A stretch of 44,722 nucleotides of DNA from Chara braunii (taxonomy: Eukaryota > Streptophyta > Charophyceae > Charales > Characeae): contig BFEA01000958.1 in NCBI GenBank assembly GCA_003427395.1, forward strand, positions 296,974-341,695, in the 5' to 3' direction. Both the position numbers and the translations under genes were made by a program. Position 1 is the stretch's first letter. The number at the start of each line of letters is the position of its first letter. The notes under the pieces were generated by a model. It was not told where the DNA came from and made no database searches. It saw only the letters and a program-made list of their open reading frames with translations. Shown in pieces: positions 1-11,480 of the stretch.

Positions 1-59
1 GTGTAAAAAAAAAAAAAAAAAAAAAAAAACCACATACGCATATGCTGGTTTTTGGGCAC

Positions 60-86
60 GTACGCGTATGCACCGCATACGCGTAC
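60..86. repeat. Perfect 12-bp inverted repeat (hairpin)
   Basis: Two perfect 12-base arms (GTACGCGTATGC and its complement) flank a 3-base spacer. A related CATACGCATATG stretch lies at about 34-45. It follows a poly-A run at 10-29. This could be the end of a mobile element running in from the left, but no partner is visible. Confidence 0.6.
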
Positions 87-89
87 ATG

Positions 90-1870
90 GTGCTACCCAG
101 CTCCAAGGGAAAACTTCTCGAGGCGAACGACAAGTATTACATGAGATCCAATGGAAGACAATGATACTTGGATAGCAAAAGCTACTATGATTGCAGTGCG
201 CCGGCGGGTAATGGCTACCCCGACCGATTTTGACCGCCACCACCCGGTCATCCTCTGGAAGATTCCACCTCTCGTCACCTTCGATAAACCCGACGTTCCA
301 CCTACCCACCGCCGCTGTATTCCGCTAGTCATCTCCGCAAACAAACTGAGGTCTAACAACGTAGGACCCGAAAAGACACAGACTCATGCAATCATTCTAA
401 ATATAGCCCCGTTAGTCCCTCGTAACACAACTATCAACAACTCAATTTCTAGAAGGTCCTACAATCACAAATCCGCAGCCCCAAACTCCGATGAACCGAA
501 CAGTAGGTTTGTAGTTCCAACCGGTATGACGTCAAAAAGGTCCAAATAGCCTGCCTTCGTTGGTTCAGGGCCCAAAACAACCGCTCAATCCAAACGATAT
601 CTGCAACGCCGGTTCGAAACTCAGTACCAAGCACCGTCGAAACACTAGCAGAGTATCACCACATGTCACCGGTTCAAGGTTCGACAGAGAGTCAAATAGC
701 AACCAAGGACGAATTACAAAAGCACATCTTACAAATTTGCAACACAAAATTACATAGCCGACAATCAACCACCCTGTTCCTACATCATCTTTAAAAACAA
801 AAAACAACAACGACAAATTGCAAAAAACGAAAACGAAAGAAAGAAAGAAAACTCGACAACAACATGGAATTAACCCCCTCAGTCGGTATACTTCTACTAC
901 ATGTCACAGTATCCCACAATTATGCCTACACACAAGTTGGGATTCATATTGACCACGTTGCGTTTCATAAATTAGAAGGAATTCTGCAATTTAAAACCCC
1001 ATAGGCAATGTATACAATTGAGATTTTCGTTTGCGAATTTCTTATTAGTTCCAATCTTTTAGTCCATCGTACCTCATCCTTAGATTCTATTGGTGGATCC
1101 CGATAATTGCTAGCAGTTTGCCGAATCTGGGTATGTTGATGTTTTCTTCATGGTCGGTGCAAATTGAGTCATCTAATTAGGGTGTCACGACTGCTGTGAT
1201 TATAATTTCTCTCGTTTGCACATGACAACTATTTTTCCTCGGTTTGATGGGTTGTTTCTCATTGAGTGGTCAGTGGGTATCATCCGAGATGTTCAGCTTG
1301 ATGCTTCCTCCCCCATCGAGCCTACCATCCTGGATGGTCTTCGCTTTTGCTCAATGACATCTAAGTTTGACCACGTTGAATATCCTAATTTAGATTAGGA
1401 ACTTAAAAGTCTCTGCATAGCCTATAGGCCCCATACTAAGATGTAGAGTTGATTTTTTTTTGATCGTTTTTAACTTTTTGTTAATTAGGTATTCATAGAA
1501 GGTTTGATTGCCTTTTGACTATGCTTTCTCTTTATGATTGGTGGAATTAGTGTCACTTATTAGGGATGTTACGACTGTTGAGATTGGAGTTTTTCTTTTT
1601 TGGTATACAATTTAAATTTTGCTGATAATTTACGTTGAACTTTCAGTAGGAGTTGTTGTGGTTTGACCGTGGGGTGAAACTTCGTGGTGCCCTTGATGTG
1701 CCTGGCCGATGATGCCTTGCCCGTTGAGGGATCCACGTAAGTTTCGTAAGGGACGTCGGACCTGTTTTTCGACTTTCATAAAATTTTGATTTGACTAAAA
1801 AAAAAAAAAGTCATTTTTTTTTGCATTTTCTTCAAAAATTGGCAAAAATCCGTTCACAAAAGTTATTGCA
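90..1870. other. Unassigned intergenic DNA
   Basis: No recognisable gene. The longest open frame (151-549, plus) gives a 132-residue basic protein that I do not recognise and whose composition looks random. A weak internal similarity is visible between about 1170-1210 and 1545-1590 (both contain a run like TTAGGGxTGTxACGACTG), suggesting an old local duplication. The stretch becomes T-rich after 1440. Confidence 0.4.
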
Positions 1871-1871
1871 C

Positions 1872-2335
1872 AATTTGTGGGGATAATTGGTAGAAAGAGC
1901 CCATGCCAAAACCTTTTCGGTTTTGGGTGCCTGAAACTCGGCGGTTTGGTACTACCGCCCCACTGACTTCCATGTGGGGTATAGCAGGCCCACGCGTCGC
2001 TCCAAGGGCCCTACGGTCCCTACCGGCTCATGAATCTTGCCAAATTTATTTTGATGTAAAAGAGGCTGACGATAGTACAACTGAAGTATCGAATTAGGCC
2101 CACGTACAGGATTTTGAAAAAGAAGGACTCTACTGGTTCATGAATCTGGCGCAAAAACAGCGCCAAATTCATGAACCGGTAAAATCAGGCCCAGGGAGAT
2201 GTGGCCACGGCGCGAAGGCGCCTTTCACCCAGGCTGAGACAGTTTGGGCCGGTAGCACCAAACGGGCGAGTTCCAGGCGCCCAAAACTAGAAAGGTTTTG
2301 GCGTGGGCTCTTTCTACGGACTATCCCCAATTTGT
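1872..2335. mobile_element. 450-bp inverted-repeat element (MITE-like) with 7-bp target duplication
   Basis: The element runs 1879-2328 and is flanked by the direct repeat AATTTGT (1872-1878 and 2329-2335). Its ends are inverted repeats beginning GGGGATA.T..GTAGAAAGAGCCCA; about 85 bases (1879-1965 against 2244-2328) match with roughly 10-15% mismatch. A second, inner stretch of weaker inverted similarity includes TACCGG.TCATGAAT near 2020-2040 against its complement near 2165-2180. There is no transposase frame inside, so it is non-autonomous. The 7-bp duplication could also be read as 9 bp if the terminal GG is shared, which would suit a Mutator-like element. The superfamily is not settled. 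Confidence 0.7.
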
Positions 2336-2674
2336 GGATGGAGCGATATGACCAGCTGAGTGCCAAATCCCCATTTCTCCAGATGGTTGCGACCTTGTCC
2401 CATCTGAAAAGGTACAGCAGTGTGACGTGAACCATGCCCAAAACCTCAAATCGGCGCTTCCCAAATCCGCATATTTTGCGGATATGGTGTCGCCGTGTGA
2501 GTCTGCCCTCAGTCTGCCGTTTAGTATGAGGAGCTGGTTTCACCAGCCGAGGCTTCATGATTTTTGGTAGAATTTTCTTGGGACGCTGGACCCTGTTTCC
2601 AACACAAGCCTATACTGGGTAACGGCCCCAGATTATTCGGGTTGTTTGTGAGGATTCTACCGGGAAAAAAAAGA

Positions 2675-2767
2675 GGTAACTACAGCGCAGTCACCATTGA
2701 ACTTCAAACTGCGTTTTAGCAGTTCAGTCAGGGCCCGAGTTTCAATTGCAGTTGAAACTCGGGCTGC
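2675..2767 (+). repeat. Palindromic dispersed repeat, copy A
   Basis: The copy begins GTAACTACAGCGCAGTCA, continues with CAAACTGCGTTTTAGCAGT, and ends in a 32-bp near-perfect palindrome at 2733-2764 (two mismatching positions). The same order of blocks appears on the minus strand at 23822-23923 and, more diverged, at 33262-33409. It is probably a short non-autonomous element; neither edge shows a clear target duplication. Confidence 0.6.
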
Positions 2768-2879
2768 CTTTCCGTAGCAGTTCAGTCAGGGCCCTCATCC
2801 ATCCACGAAGAGCAGATTGAAAAAAAAAAAAAAAGGAGCTTTGCCCAGTAGGTCGATATATGAAATTCGATCCCAATAT

Positions 2880-5110
2880 CTGCTGGGCAAAAGTTGTGTG
2901 CGGTTACCTACTGGGCTAGCTCCCCGGTGTCCCCCCCACTGTCCCCCTCTCAGGATCTTCTCATCGTGCTCTACTGCTCCCCAAAGCTACAAACGCTCCC
3001 CCTCCGTCGCCCTCTGGGGCTCCTCCTCTTTCGCCCCCGCTGCCCGGGTCCACCAAATCGTTCCATTGCTCCTTCCCCTCTAACCCCCCCCGATGCCCGT
3101 CCCTAACCCTCTCGCATATCCTACTTCATTCCCCTGGCTTACTCTGACCCAGTCCGTACCGTACCCCGATATCCTCCTACACCTTTCCCCCCAGCCCACT
3201 CCCTGACTACTTCGCCTCTATCTCTCCCACTGCCCCCTCGCCGTCCCCTCTGTGTCTTTCTCATTGTGCTTCCCTGCTGTCTGAAACCACAACCCTCACT
3301 TCTCTGTTCTTGTCTGTAGACCTCCTACCTTCGCGCCTTTTCCCCCGATCGCCATACGCTCCCGCTGCCCCTTGCTTCTAACTACTCCCAATGCCTATTT
3401 CTAACCCCTCCCAATACTCTACTCCGCTCTCCTGTCCTACCTCGTCCAAGCTTGTTCCATAGTCTCGCTGTCCTCTCCCACCTTCTCCCCTGCTTTGTTC
3501 TCCCCCGAATCCCCCCCCCCCGTACCCGTACCCGAACGCCTTCTCCGATGCTACACGTGCTATACCCCCACCTTCCCTCATCACCCCTCCCGCCTCCAAT
3601 CCCGCTAGTTGCTCAGGGCGCCTACGTGTGCCCAAGTTAGTATAGATTATTATCCGAGAGTGACTTTATCCAGCACGTGCTCGCCCTGCGTCGAACTAGC
3701 TGTAGTACTGCGGTTATATACATTACTTATGCATTCTCATTTTCCCTCATTACTATTGCATTAGTAAGAAAGGTGCATGTTTCTACTATAATTTGGGCAG
3801 GAGTTTCTTTATTCGTTGTGGCCTACTCTGATTTGTCCACGACCATCTTTTGTGATTCCGTTTTATCTCTTCTTCCTTCCTCGGCGTTAGCTCTGGACTC
3901 CGTTCCTTCCGACCTTTTTTTTTTTTTTTTTTTTTTTTTCCCGCCGCAGTGTCTCAGCTTTCCCCGGTATTCCCATCGACGTCCCCCACCCCACACTCCG
4001 ATCCCGCTAGCGCCATACTACAGTAATTCCCACCATCAACCCATCACTCTCATTTGGCCTCATATCCCCACCCTAATCCCTGCCACCCTCAATCTCACTT
4101 ATCCTTCCCCTCCTCCCTTCCCTCAATTTAACCCTCCCCGATTCCCGCTCTTGATACTGCCTGACCCTATTAGATCCATACCCCTGGCATTTCCCGCTAA
4201 TCTCTTGACTTCCGTTGTCTTCCCCACTTCCCCACAGCCTTCCCGTCTCCATTCCCATTGCTCTCTTCCACGGTGCACCTGGCTGCCCTTTTCTGCTACC
4301 ATACCCCGAATATCCCCGCTACTTCCTCCTTACGCCTTTTCTCCTGTTTCTACCTCGCTAAAATTGTACGCCAACCCTCGACCTTATCCCGTCTCTCTCT
4401 TAACCCCTCCCGTGATCCGCCCTCAAAGCCCTATCCCACCGCCTGTTTCCGATAGCACCACAATCTTGTCTTTCCATGCCAGTGTCCCTCGAGCCACAAT
4501 CTCCACCCCCTCACTCTTTCTTCTCCCGTCTTACCCAGCTGACCCTCAGGCCCTAATCCTGCGGCCACCTCCCGCTGTCTCCCCTCGCCGATCAACCCGA
4601 CTATACTAACCCACCCCTTCGCCCCCTCCCCCCCCTCGCCCTATCTTGAAGTCTGATTCCACACGCACCCTATCCCAGCTTCCCTCGCTGCCCCTCCGCC
4701 CTCACTCTTGTTGCGTTCTTCTGTCGACCATCCCTGCCAGCGGTCTCCCCCCCCTGGCTTCCCTCTCACTACCTGTTCCCTCCGTCTTCTCCGGCTCTCT
4801 ACTCCCGATAGGACATCCTCTCCCACTACCCCCTACTCCCCGCTCCTATTATTCCCACCGTCCTCTCCTGGCTCCTATCCACTGTCCTCTGCGACCCTCC
4901 CACCCTCACTCCTGTTGCTCTTCCCTGTGGCTCATATATGCTAGCGGCCTCCCCCCTAGCCTCCCTCTTACTGTCTGCTCCTACTGACCTCTTCGGTTGT
5001 CTACTCCAGATAGGACATTCTCTCCCACTACCCCTTACGTTCCACTATCATTGCACTGACCCCCCCCTTTTGACAAGCTTCCCTCGGTGCTCTTTCCGAT
5101 TCTGCACTCT
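2880..5110. repeat. Long pyrimidine-rich tract with tandem duplications
   Basis: For about 2.2 kb the plus strand is overwhelmingly C and T, with very few purines. A tandem duplication with a step of about 203 bases is visible between 4700-4900 and 4904-5100 (shared blocks CCTCACTC.TGTTGC and GATAGGACAT.CTCTCCCAC). More diverged pieces of similar wording recur from 3240 onward. An island of ordinary composition (3640-3880) interrupts it. Long frames here (for example 3677-4609) are by-products of a strand with few A and G, hence few stops, and should not be read as genes. Confidence 0.65.
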
Positions 5111-5403
5111 ACCTCGACATGTCTTAGTTTACTGCTTTGCAACCATAGTTGAAAAGCATACTCCTGATTGACTCGAACAGCCATATATCATCGACTAAGC
5201 TACTCTAATGAGGTGTTTGTACTAGTTTCTCAACGTTTGCTCTAACACCTAGAGGAGCTAGTAACTTTGGCTTTCCGTTTGATTGTTGTTTCTACTCCCA
5301 GCCATCTAGTCTTGATTGAATGAATAATATCCAAAGAGTTTAAAGCACTCAGTATCAACTGGTCTGACGAACATTCATTTATATATCTATTTAAATAAAA
5401 CAA
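5111..5403. other. Unassigned spacer
   Basis: Ordinary AT-rich DNA between the pyrimidine tract and the plastid fragment. No gene, repeat or RNA is recognised. Part of it may be plastid spacer that came with the atpI piece, but nothing in it proves this. Confidence 0.3.
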
Positions 5404-5535
5404 GTTCGTACTTGGTCATGATTGGTGCTCTAATCCCTTTTAAACTAGTTCAATTACCCAATGGAGAATTACCAGCTCCTACTAATGATATAAATACTAC
5501 TGTAGCTTTAGCATTGCTTACCTCAGTAGCATACT
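5404..5535 (+). pseudogene. atpI: Nuclear copy of a chloroplast atpI fragment (NUPT)
   Basis: One frame reads [16 protein letters not shown] followed by [21 protein letters not shown] and then a stop. This is the characteristic loop and helix of subunit a (subunit IV) of the chloroplast ATP synthase CF0 proton channel. Only about 43 of the usual roughly 245 codons are present, without the functional C-terminal helices, so it is a fragment and cannot work. The codons are AT-rich, as in plastid DNA, unlike the GC-rich retroelement frames nearby. The surrounding AT-rich sequence up to about 5750 may be part of the same transfer. A few residues differ from the common plastid sequence (for example PAPT rather than AAPT), so the transfer is either old or from a diverged plastid. 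Confidence 0.75.
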
Positions 5536-5877
5536 AACAATCTCTTTAAATGAATAAAATATCGCCCGTTGTATAGCCCCACTGAAAATAAGATTCTTAT
5601 TAATTAATCAGATAATAAGATCACTCATTATTTAATTATTTTACCCCACAATGGATTAATTTATTTATCTCCTATTCAATAAAAATGACTGCAGTTGGTC
5701 ACGACCCTGTACAGACCCATTAAATATGCAACAATATTATTAAGTACCTTTCCACTGCTTCCGTTAGCCCTGAAGTCTGTCATTTCTCCATTCTTACTAA
5801 ACAAGGAATAATCTCCCAACCTGTCATCTTTCTGCAATCTGTTGATTCACACTTTTCTCGTCAAGTACAGTTTCAGT

Positions 5878-7892
5878 ATGGAACTGGAACAAACGTCGAC
5901 CTCCGGAACAGATCATCTCACTGAGATGGTGAAAGGTTGGTACTTAAACCACACCTCTCAAGATGTGTCCAATTACATAGACGTCTCCATTGACGAGGAA
6001 GATGGATGCTTGGAGATCCGCCCCTCAGAGGAAATCACAGAAGCTAAGGAGAGATTTTTGAAGGAATAGATTGTATTAATTATTTTTCAAGGCGCGGCAA
6101 AGAATATGACAAATGACATAAAACTTGAACTGATCCGATCTATCGAGAATTCCCTGATGGACGAAGAGAGTCTGCTGACACAAAGAGGCCTGTCACACAT
6201 AGAGGGTACGGCCCAACTTACTTACGTCGCAAAAGACCCAGGGGTGTATGAATGGATGATCAGGAAAGGAAGCACGAAGTTAAGAGAGAACAACAAACTC
6301 CACACAATTCTATTCAGACAATGGCTTCCGAAAGCTGACGGGGAACGAAAGCGGGAGGACGACAAAAAAAAACGTACTCGGTCATGGCCCTCCGATTTCC
6401 CCTCGACGCCTCAATGTACATAAAGTCGGGCATTGGAAAGGGATTTGGGAGGATCATCCATGAGTTTGATCCTATAAAGGATCCCGAAGACCCAACGCTG
6501 GGTAATCTGAAGTTTGATCTAGATCCCAGCGCGGAACGCAAATTTGGGCGCAGCCTCCGAGTAGTCACAACCAAGGGCACATTGACGGGTGATCTGGTAG
6601 ACTCTAACACCCCCTGGTGTAAATTATGTTCCAGGTATGGTCATGAACCGGCCTCAGTCAACTGTCCACACTACACAGGTTTGAAAGAAGAAGATGTGGG
6701 CACCGAAGCTCAGACCCCCTCATCAATGCGGGGCATGACGGTTCGAATGAACCCTGTGTTTGACTCGAGAACAAGCGAAGGTAAGAAATCAGGACCCAGA
6801 TCCAATAAACACCAACCCACACCCAACTTCCACTGGGCTGATCCTGATTTGCAGTCCCGCTCGGCTGGTAAACCTACCAAACCAACAACAGGTGGTATGA
6901 CCAGGGAAGGCAGCAAGCAACAGAACTCCCCCCCCCCCCCCCCTTGCAGGAGGATCCCTGCAGCAGGGAGAGGCACAGACTGGTCTGGGCTCCACTGTTG
7001 TGCCAAAAGTCAAGCGGGCCGAACCAGGCAAGGGTTTTTCAGGCTTCGGACTGAGCACCCCCCCGACAACACCAACAAGGGGGGGCGGAGCAGTCCCTTC
7101 GTCATCTGGAACAACAGGAAGAACGGCCTGTCAGGTGGATCTCAACAAGCCAGTAGCTCCTGGAACCACTCCTGAATCAGAAGGAGTACCCAAGGTGCGT
7201 CAAGTCCAGCTAAGGGTACCTTAACTATTCCAAATGGGAGTAGGATCCGCCAGCAGGGCACTTCATCGTCCAAACGCCCTAGAACTGAGGCATCTGAGGA
7301 CGGGGACCCTGGATGCCCCACCCCCAAAACAGGGCAGGCCGGGACCACCCTGAACCCAAATGACTCGGGTAAGTACGTTGCCATGCCCCTGATCTTGAAG
7401 TCCAGCAATCAGGGATCTTTGCTGCTACTAAAGTCAGACCAGAAAGGGGACCTCTCAATCCCCTCTTTGGCAACAAATACTCCACCAGAACCAGCCGCCA
7501 TGCTGGATATGGCAAGAAAGATATTAGAAAACAGATTCCATGTCCGTTCGGTACCCCACCCCCCTATGGTGTTCTTGGATAGGCAGGGTACCTCTGGCAA
7601 CGTATACATAATTCATGTTGTATGCCTGGATGCCACACTGATCTCTGACACGGATTTTTAGTTTGCTAACAAAGGACTGTATTGGGCACCGCTGTCTTGG
7701 TTCAAGTAAAACAACAACAAAGAGATATTCAATCTCCTCCTGGGTGATGGCATCGAAGAGGATGTCATCACTGCAGCCAACAACCTGCTTCCCAAGGACA
7801 TGAAACTTCAATCCAAGTTCGTGTCAGACGCCCTTAAGTCACCATGGGATCTGGCCCCTTACACTGGGACGGATGGGCAGGATTCAATGTAG
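5878..7892 (+). pseudogene. LINE ORF1 (RNA-binding, gag-like protein), disrupted
   Basis: ORF1 of non-LTR elements makes a nucleic-acid-binding protein that coats the element RNA. The frame starts at ATG 5878 (MELEQTS) and is followed by a TAG at 6067. A single-base shift occurs in the A-run at about 6364-6372, after which the frame runs to the TAG at 7890-7892, broken by TGA 7173, TAG 7659 and TAA 7707. A zinc knuckle lies at about 6618-6665: Cys, Cys, His and Cys spaced CX2CX4HX6C, slightly longer than the usual CX2CX4HX4C. The C-terminal half is rich in Pro, Ser, Gly and Lys, as in plant LINE ORF1 proteins. The last part (7710-7892, ending GTDGQDSM) has no own start but is in the same frame, which shows the true extent of ORF1. 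Function assigned from position and the knuckle. Confidence 0.65.
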
Positions 7893-7923
7893 ATCCAACG
7901 TGTGAGGCTGCAAGTTCCTAGGG

Positions 7924-8667
7924 ATGGACAGTAGAGTCAGGATAGCATCTTGGAATGTCCACGGTCTAGTAGACGGCAATGGCAAACACAAGAGAGACCG
8001 TCGTAAATCCTGGATCCATGAAAACAGAGCAAATATGATTATGATCCAGGAAACCAAGTTGAACGCGGACAGGATAAATGAGATCCAAGGCTGGTGGACT
8101 GGTCCTCAGATCTGGGCACCAGCAGAAGGGACCAAGGGGTGTGGAATTCTGATCCACAAAGACTTACAATGTACTATTGTTAGCACCGACTCTGATTCAG
8201 CAGGGAAAAGGGCAAGATTGCTTATTTCCCTCAACAACGTCACCTCAGGGTTATTATCAGTGTACACACCAACAGACCACCCTTCAAAGATCTCATTTAT
8301 CCATTCTATTTCAGATGTTATCCCTCATGCAGTTCATGTAGTCATTGGCGGCGATTGGAACACTGTTCCATGCCCTACCGTTGACTCCTCTACACCCCTT
8401 TCACACCCGGCTGAATCACATGCTCTATGTGAGCTGGTGGCATATCACAACCTCTTCGACCCATATAGATCATTCCATCCAGACATCTTCGACTTCACGT
8501 GGATGTCGTCAAACACTGAATTAGGAGTAAGCACAAGAAGAAGATTAGACATAATCTTCATCAATGAAAACACCATGCTCTTGGTCATGGAAGCCGAAAT
8601 CATCTCAGATCCCCTCTCATATCATAAACCCGTGCTTATCTCTCTTAACACGGGATCATCGATTTAA
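7924..8667 (+). pseudogene. LINE ORF2, N-terminal AP-type endonuclease domain
   Basis: The 247-residue open part carries the exonuclease-endonuclease-phosphatase motifs of the LINE endonuclease that nicks target DNA to prime reverse transcription: WNVHG (residues 10-14), QETK (42-45, catalytic Glu43), GGDWN (142-146), RRRLDIIFI (205-213). The last motif, normally SDH, reads SYH (232-234), so the catalytic Asp is replaced by Tyr. The start ATG 7924 lies 31 bases after ORF1 and gives the usual short leader before the first motif. A TAA at 8665-8667 ends the open stretch; the reverse transcriptase continues in the same frame, so this is one broken ORF2 and not a separate gene. Confidence 0.8.
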
Positions 8668-10866
8668 AGAGGGAGGGGCTGCTTTAGGCTCAGTATGCAT
8701 ATATTTGAAGACGAAGGAATGGTTGAATGGGTAGAAGAACACTGGGAGGAATGACGCTCCTTCACAGATATTTACACTGAACCAGGGGACTGGCTGGATA
8801 CGGGTCTCCACCTTATCTCAGGTCACCTGAACCTGTTCTCAAGAATTAAAGTTGTAAATCGTAAAATGAATTAAATTACACTCCAGAGGAAAATCAAGAA
8901 AGTGGAAGAAAAGTTAGGCTCTACGGACTTCTCAGACAATTGGTGGCTTTGGCGCCGCGCCCGATGGCTACAAGAATGGCAAGACGCCCAAGTCGCCAAA
9001 CATGAGGCTTGGGCAAAATATAGACAAATTAACAAAATTATTGAAGATGATCAGATGAACAAAGAGACATTTAAGTCCAGCAAAGGCGCCTTGGCCTCGT
9101 CATCTATGACTGAGATGCTTCTCCCCTTCAACTCCAATGCACCAATTGCCAAAACTTCACCTCAAATCTTGGAGTATGTTCACTCATTTTATGAGAAACT
9201 CCTTACATCTGAGAAAACCCCTGACGACCCGGTTATCAACTATGAATGAGAAAATTTCCTCTGGCAATCTACCCATTGACTTATTTCTGATACAGAACGA
9301 GAACAACTGGAGCAACCTATTACACTAGAGGAATTAACTGCAGCAATGAAGAGTATGGCCAGAGGAAAGTGCCCTGGCCCGGATGGTCTCCCTGTAGAGT
9401 TCTATGATATGTTCTGGAACCTACTAGGACCAGACATGGTAAGGGTTTTTAATGAAGTACTAAATGGTCATAGACTAGGAACTCATACCACGGAAGGGGT
9501 CATCACGCTGCTATATAAGAAAGGAGACAAAAGGGATGTCCGCAACTGACGCCCCATTTCTCAACTTAATGTAGCAGGGAAGATCCTGGCCAAAACCCTG
9601 GCTAGGAGATTAACCATCCTTATGTTCAAACCTATGGCACCAGATCAGTCAGGTTTTGTACCAGAAAGGCAAGTTTTGGATAATGTGATGACCATCTCGC
9701 AGACACTAGAGCTGATTAAAGTGAACAGGTCAAACTCAACAGTAATTCTGATTGATTTCGAAAAAACATATGACAGGGTTAACTGGGATTTTGTCCAAGA
9801 AACCTTGTCCCATGTAGGCTTTGGGCCAAACTTCATTACCTGGTTTAGATCCTTGTATAGAGACTCTCATGGCAGAGTACTAGTCAACCGTTTTATCTCA
9901 GACCCATTCATAGTATCACGATCACTAAGGTAGGAATGCCCTCTAGCCCCCTCCCTTTTTGTGATCCAGATGAAAGTCCTGTTAAATATGGTCAGATCAC
10001 ACGGATCCTATAAAGGCCTACGAGTATCTAACTCCTTTGAGCTCAAAGTCTCTGCACTTGAAGATGACTTCTCGGCTGTTTCAGAAAACTCCGTGGAATC
10101 GCTTCAAGCTTTTGGCGGCATCTGAAATGAAGGTTAGCTGGCACAAATCTGTTGCTATGACCCCAGACGGTAGCCCTTTGGCGATTGACTGGGGCATAAA
10201 GGTTCTCCCAAACACGGACTCAGAAAGATATGTAGGCATACTAATATCTTTCTCGGATTGCTCCAATGCGCAAGACGCAATTATAGAAGAAAAAATCAGA
10301 AACTCATGCGCACATTGGTATAGGAGAAACTTTCTATCTTTGTTTGGTCGTGCAATGGTCACTAATGTATCAATCCTATCCACAATCTGGTATATTCTTT
10401 CGTTTTGAGAATTGTCTCAAGCCTCGGCCAAACTGATTCGCCAACTCCTTAACAGATTCATCTGGAAAGGGGATTCAGAATTTCCTTATGTATATCCAAA
10501 ATAGCTTGGTGGAAAATAGTTGAGAAGAAAAATGATGGAGGTCTCGGGGTTATCGACCCTGAGGCCCAGAATAGAGCATTACTAACAAAATGGGTTACCA
10601 GATTATTGACACATCCAAAAGACACTCCAGGGATCCACCTAGCTATCATGATCCTTACTAACGAACGGTCTTTAACCGACAACTCAGCACTGTGGGATTG
10701 TCTATTCTTCCCCTCACTCACCAAGAGTACCAAATCTCCTACTTGGGGCCCGATACTCAAAGCATGGTCCAGAATGCACCCGTCTGCGATCAAGGACTGT
10801 ACATTAGTAGAAACTGTAATCTCAATGCCCCTGTTCGATAATCCTGCAATCCGCGGAGAACAAGGG
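8668..10866 (+). pseudogene. LINE ORF2, reverse transcriptase domain, 5' of the insertion
   Basis: Reverse transcriptase of a non-LTR element, in the same frame as the endonuclease. Visible pieces in order: a linker with WWLWRRARWLQEW (about 8940), the finger motif GPDGLPVEFY (about 9376), VITLLYKKGD, a degenerate RPIS block after a stop, DQSGFVPERQVLDN (about 9640), the palm motif DFEKTYDRVNW (about 9755), CPLAPSLF (about 9937) and LEDD in place of F/YADD (about 10060; both Asp kept). Stops interrupt at 9247, 9277, 9547 (TGA where Trp is expected) and 9931 (TAG where Gln is expected). A frame excursion spans about 10037-10410. The thumb region (SWHKS, RYVGILI, GGLGVIDP) follows. The domain is clearly non-functional. 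Confidence 0.85.
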
Positions 10867-10871
10867 GTAAT

Positions 10872-11182
10872 TGTAGCGGACCTCCGGAGGGCCTGTGAGA
10901 CCAGCCTTTTGGCCTGTTCTCACAGGCCTGTGTTTTATTCGGGGCAGTCCAGTCCAGGCCGGTACCTCTGTCGGTGCTAGCCAGTCCAATCCAGTCCCGT
11001 CAGTCCGCTGGGGTATACCCTAGCCTTTGTTTGTTTTTGAGCTCATTCTTCACTTGCACATTTTGAAGTACGTGCGCTGGAGTTTTGCGTGGGGAGCTGC
11101 GTTGTGCCATCTCGCTCCCCCCTTCTTCCTCCATCTCCATCTCTACCACTAGTGGAGCACCACACCTGGTGGGTCCGCTACA
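10872..11182 (+). repeat. 5' LTR of chromovirus copy 1
   Basis: 311 bp, starting TGTAGCGGACC and ending GGTCCGCTACA, an 11-bp inverted terminal repeat much longer than the usual TG...CA. The short length is typical of chromoviruses. A direct GTCCAGTCC-like repeat cluster lies at about 10947-11010. No clear TATA box is visible. It differs from the 3' LTR at about 14 positions. Confidence 0.95.
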
Positions 11183-11183
11183 T

Positions 11184-11195
11184 TGGTATCGGAGC
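11184..11195 (+). promoter_or_regulatory. Primer binding site, initiator-Met tRNA
   Basis: TGGTATCGGAGC begins one base after the LTR. It matches the common plant LTR-element site TGGTATCAGAGC, complementary to the 3' end of initiator methionine tRNA, with one mismatch. The same variant is present in copy 2, so it is a family feature. Confidence 0.9.
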
Positions 11196-11416
11196 GGGAA
11201 CGGTCCCCGCTCCCACCCACCACCCCGTACAGCTGTCCAGCATTCCGCACAGCTGGAAATACAGCAAAACCCGACAACGGTTTTTTTCGGTTTTTTCGGC
11301 CGTTTTTCAGCGAAAACGCAGGGAAAAAGTGGCGCTTGCAGGACGCGACACGTGGCGAAAAAGAGAGACGCCACGGCCAAGGCCGCCGCACGCGCGCTCG
11401 CGCCACACACCCACGC

Positions 11417-11448
11417 TGCCCCGCGCCGCCCCGCCCTGCCCCGCTCCC
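11417..11448 (+). repeat. C-rich tract in chromovirus leader (G4 potential on minus strand)
   Basis: Runs of CCCC separated by short spacers; in copy 2 the equivalent stretch (41271-41306 on the plus strand) is a regular GGGGC repeat. A G-quadruplex could form on the strand opposite the element sense strand. The tract lies next to the tRNA-like module. Confidence 0.5.
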
Positions 11449-11480
11449 GGATTTATGTTATCAAAATTCGGGATGCAACT

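Noticed and set aside
151-549. A 132-residue basic open frame near the left edge
   Set aside because: No motif, signal or neighbour supports it; length within chance for this composition.
3677-4609. A 310-residue open frame, Ser/Pro/Leu-rich
   Set aside because: It lies mostly in the pyrimidine tract, where stop codons are rare by composition; no domain, and codon usage is just C/T.
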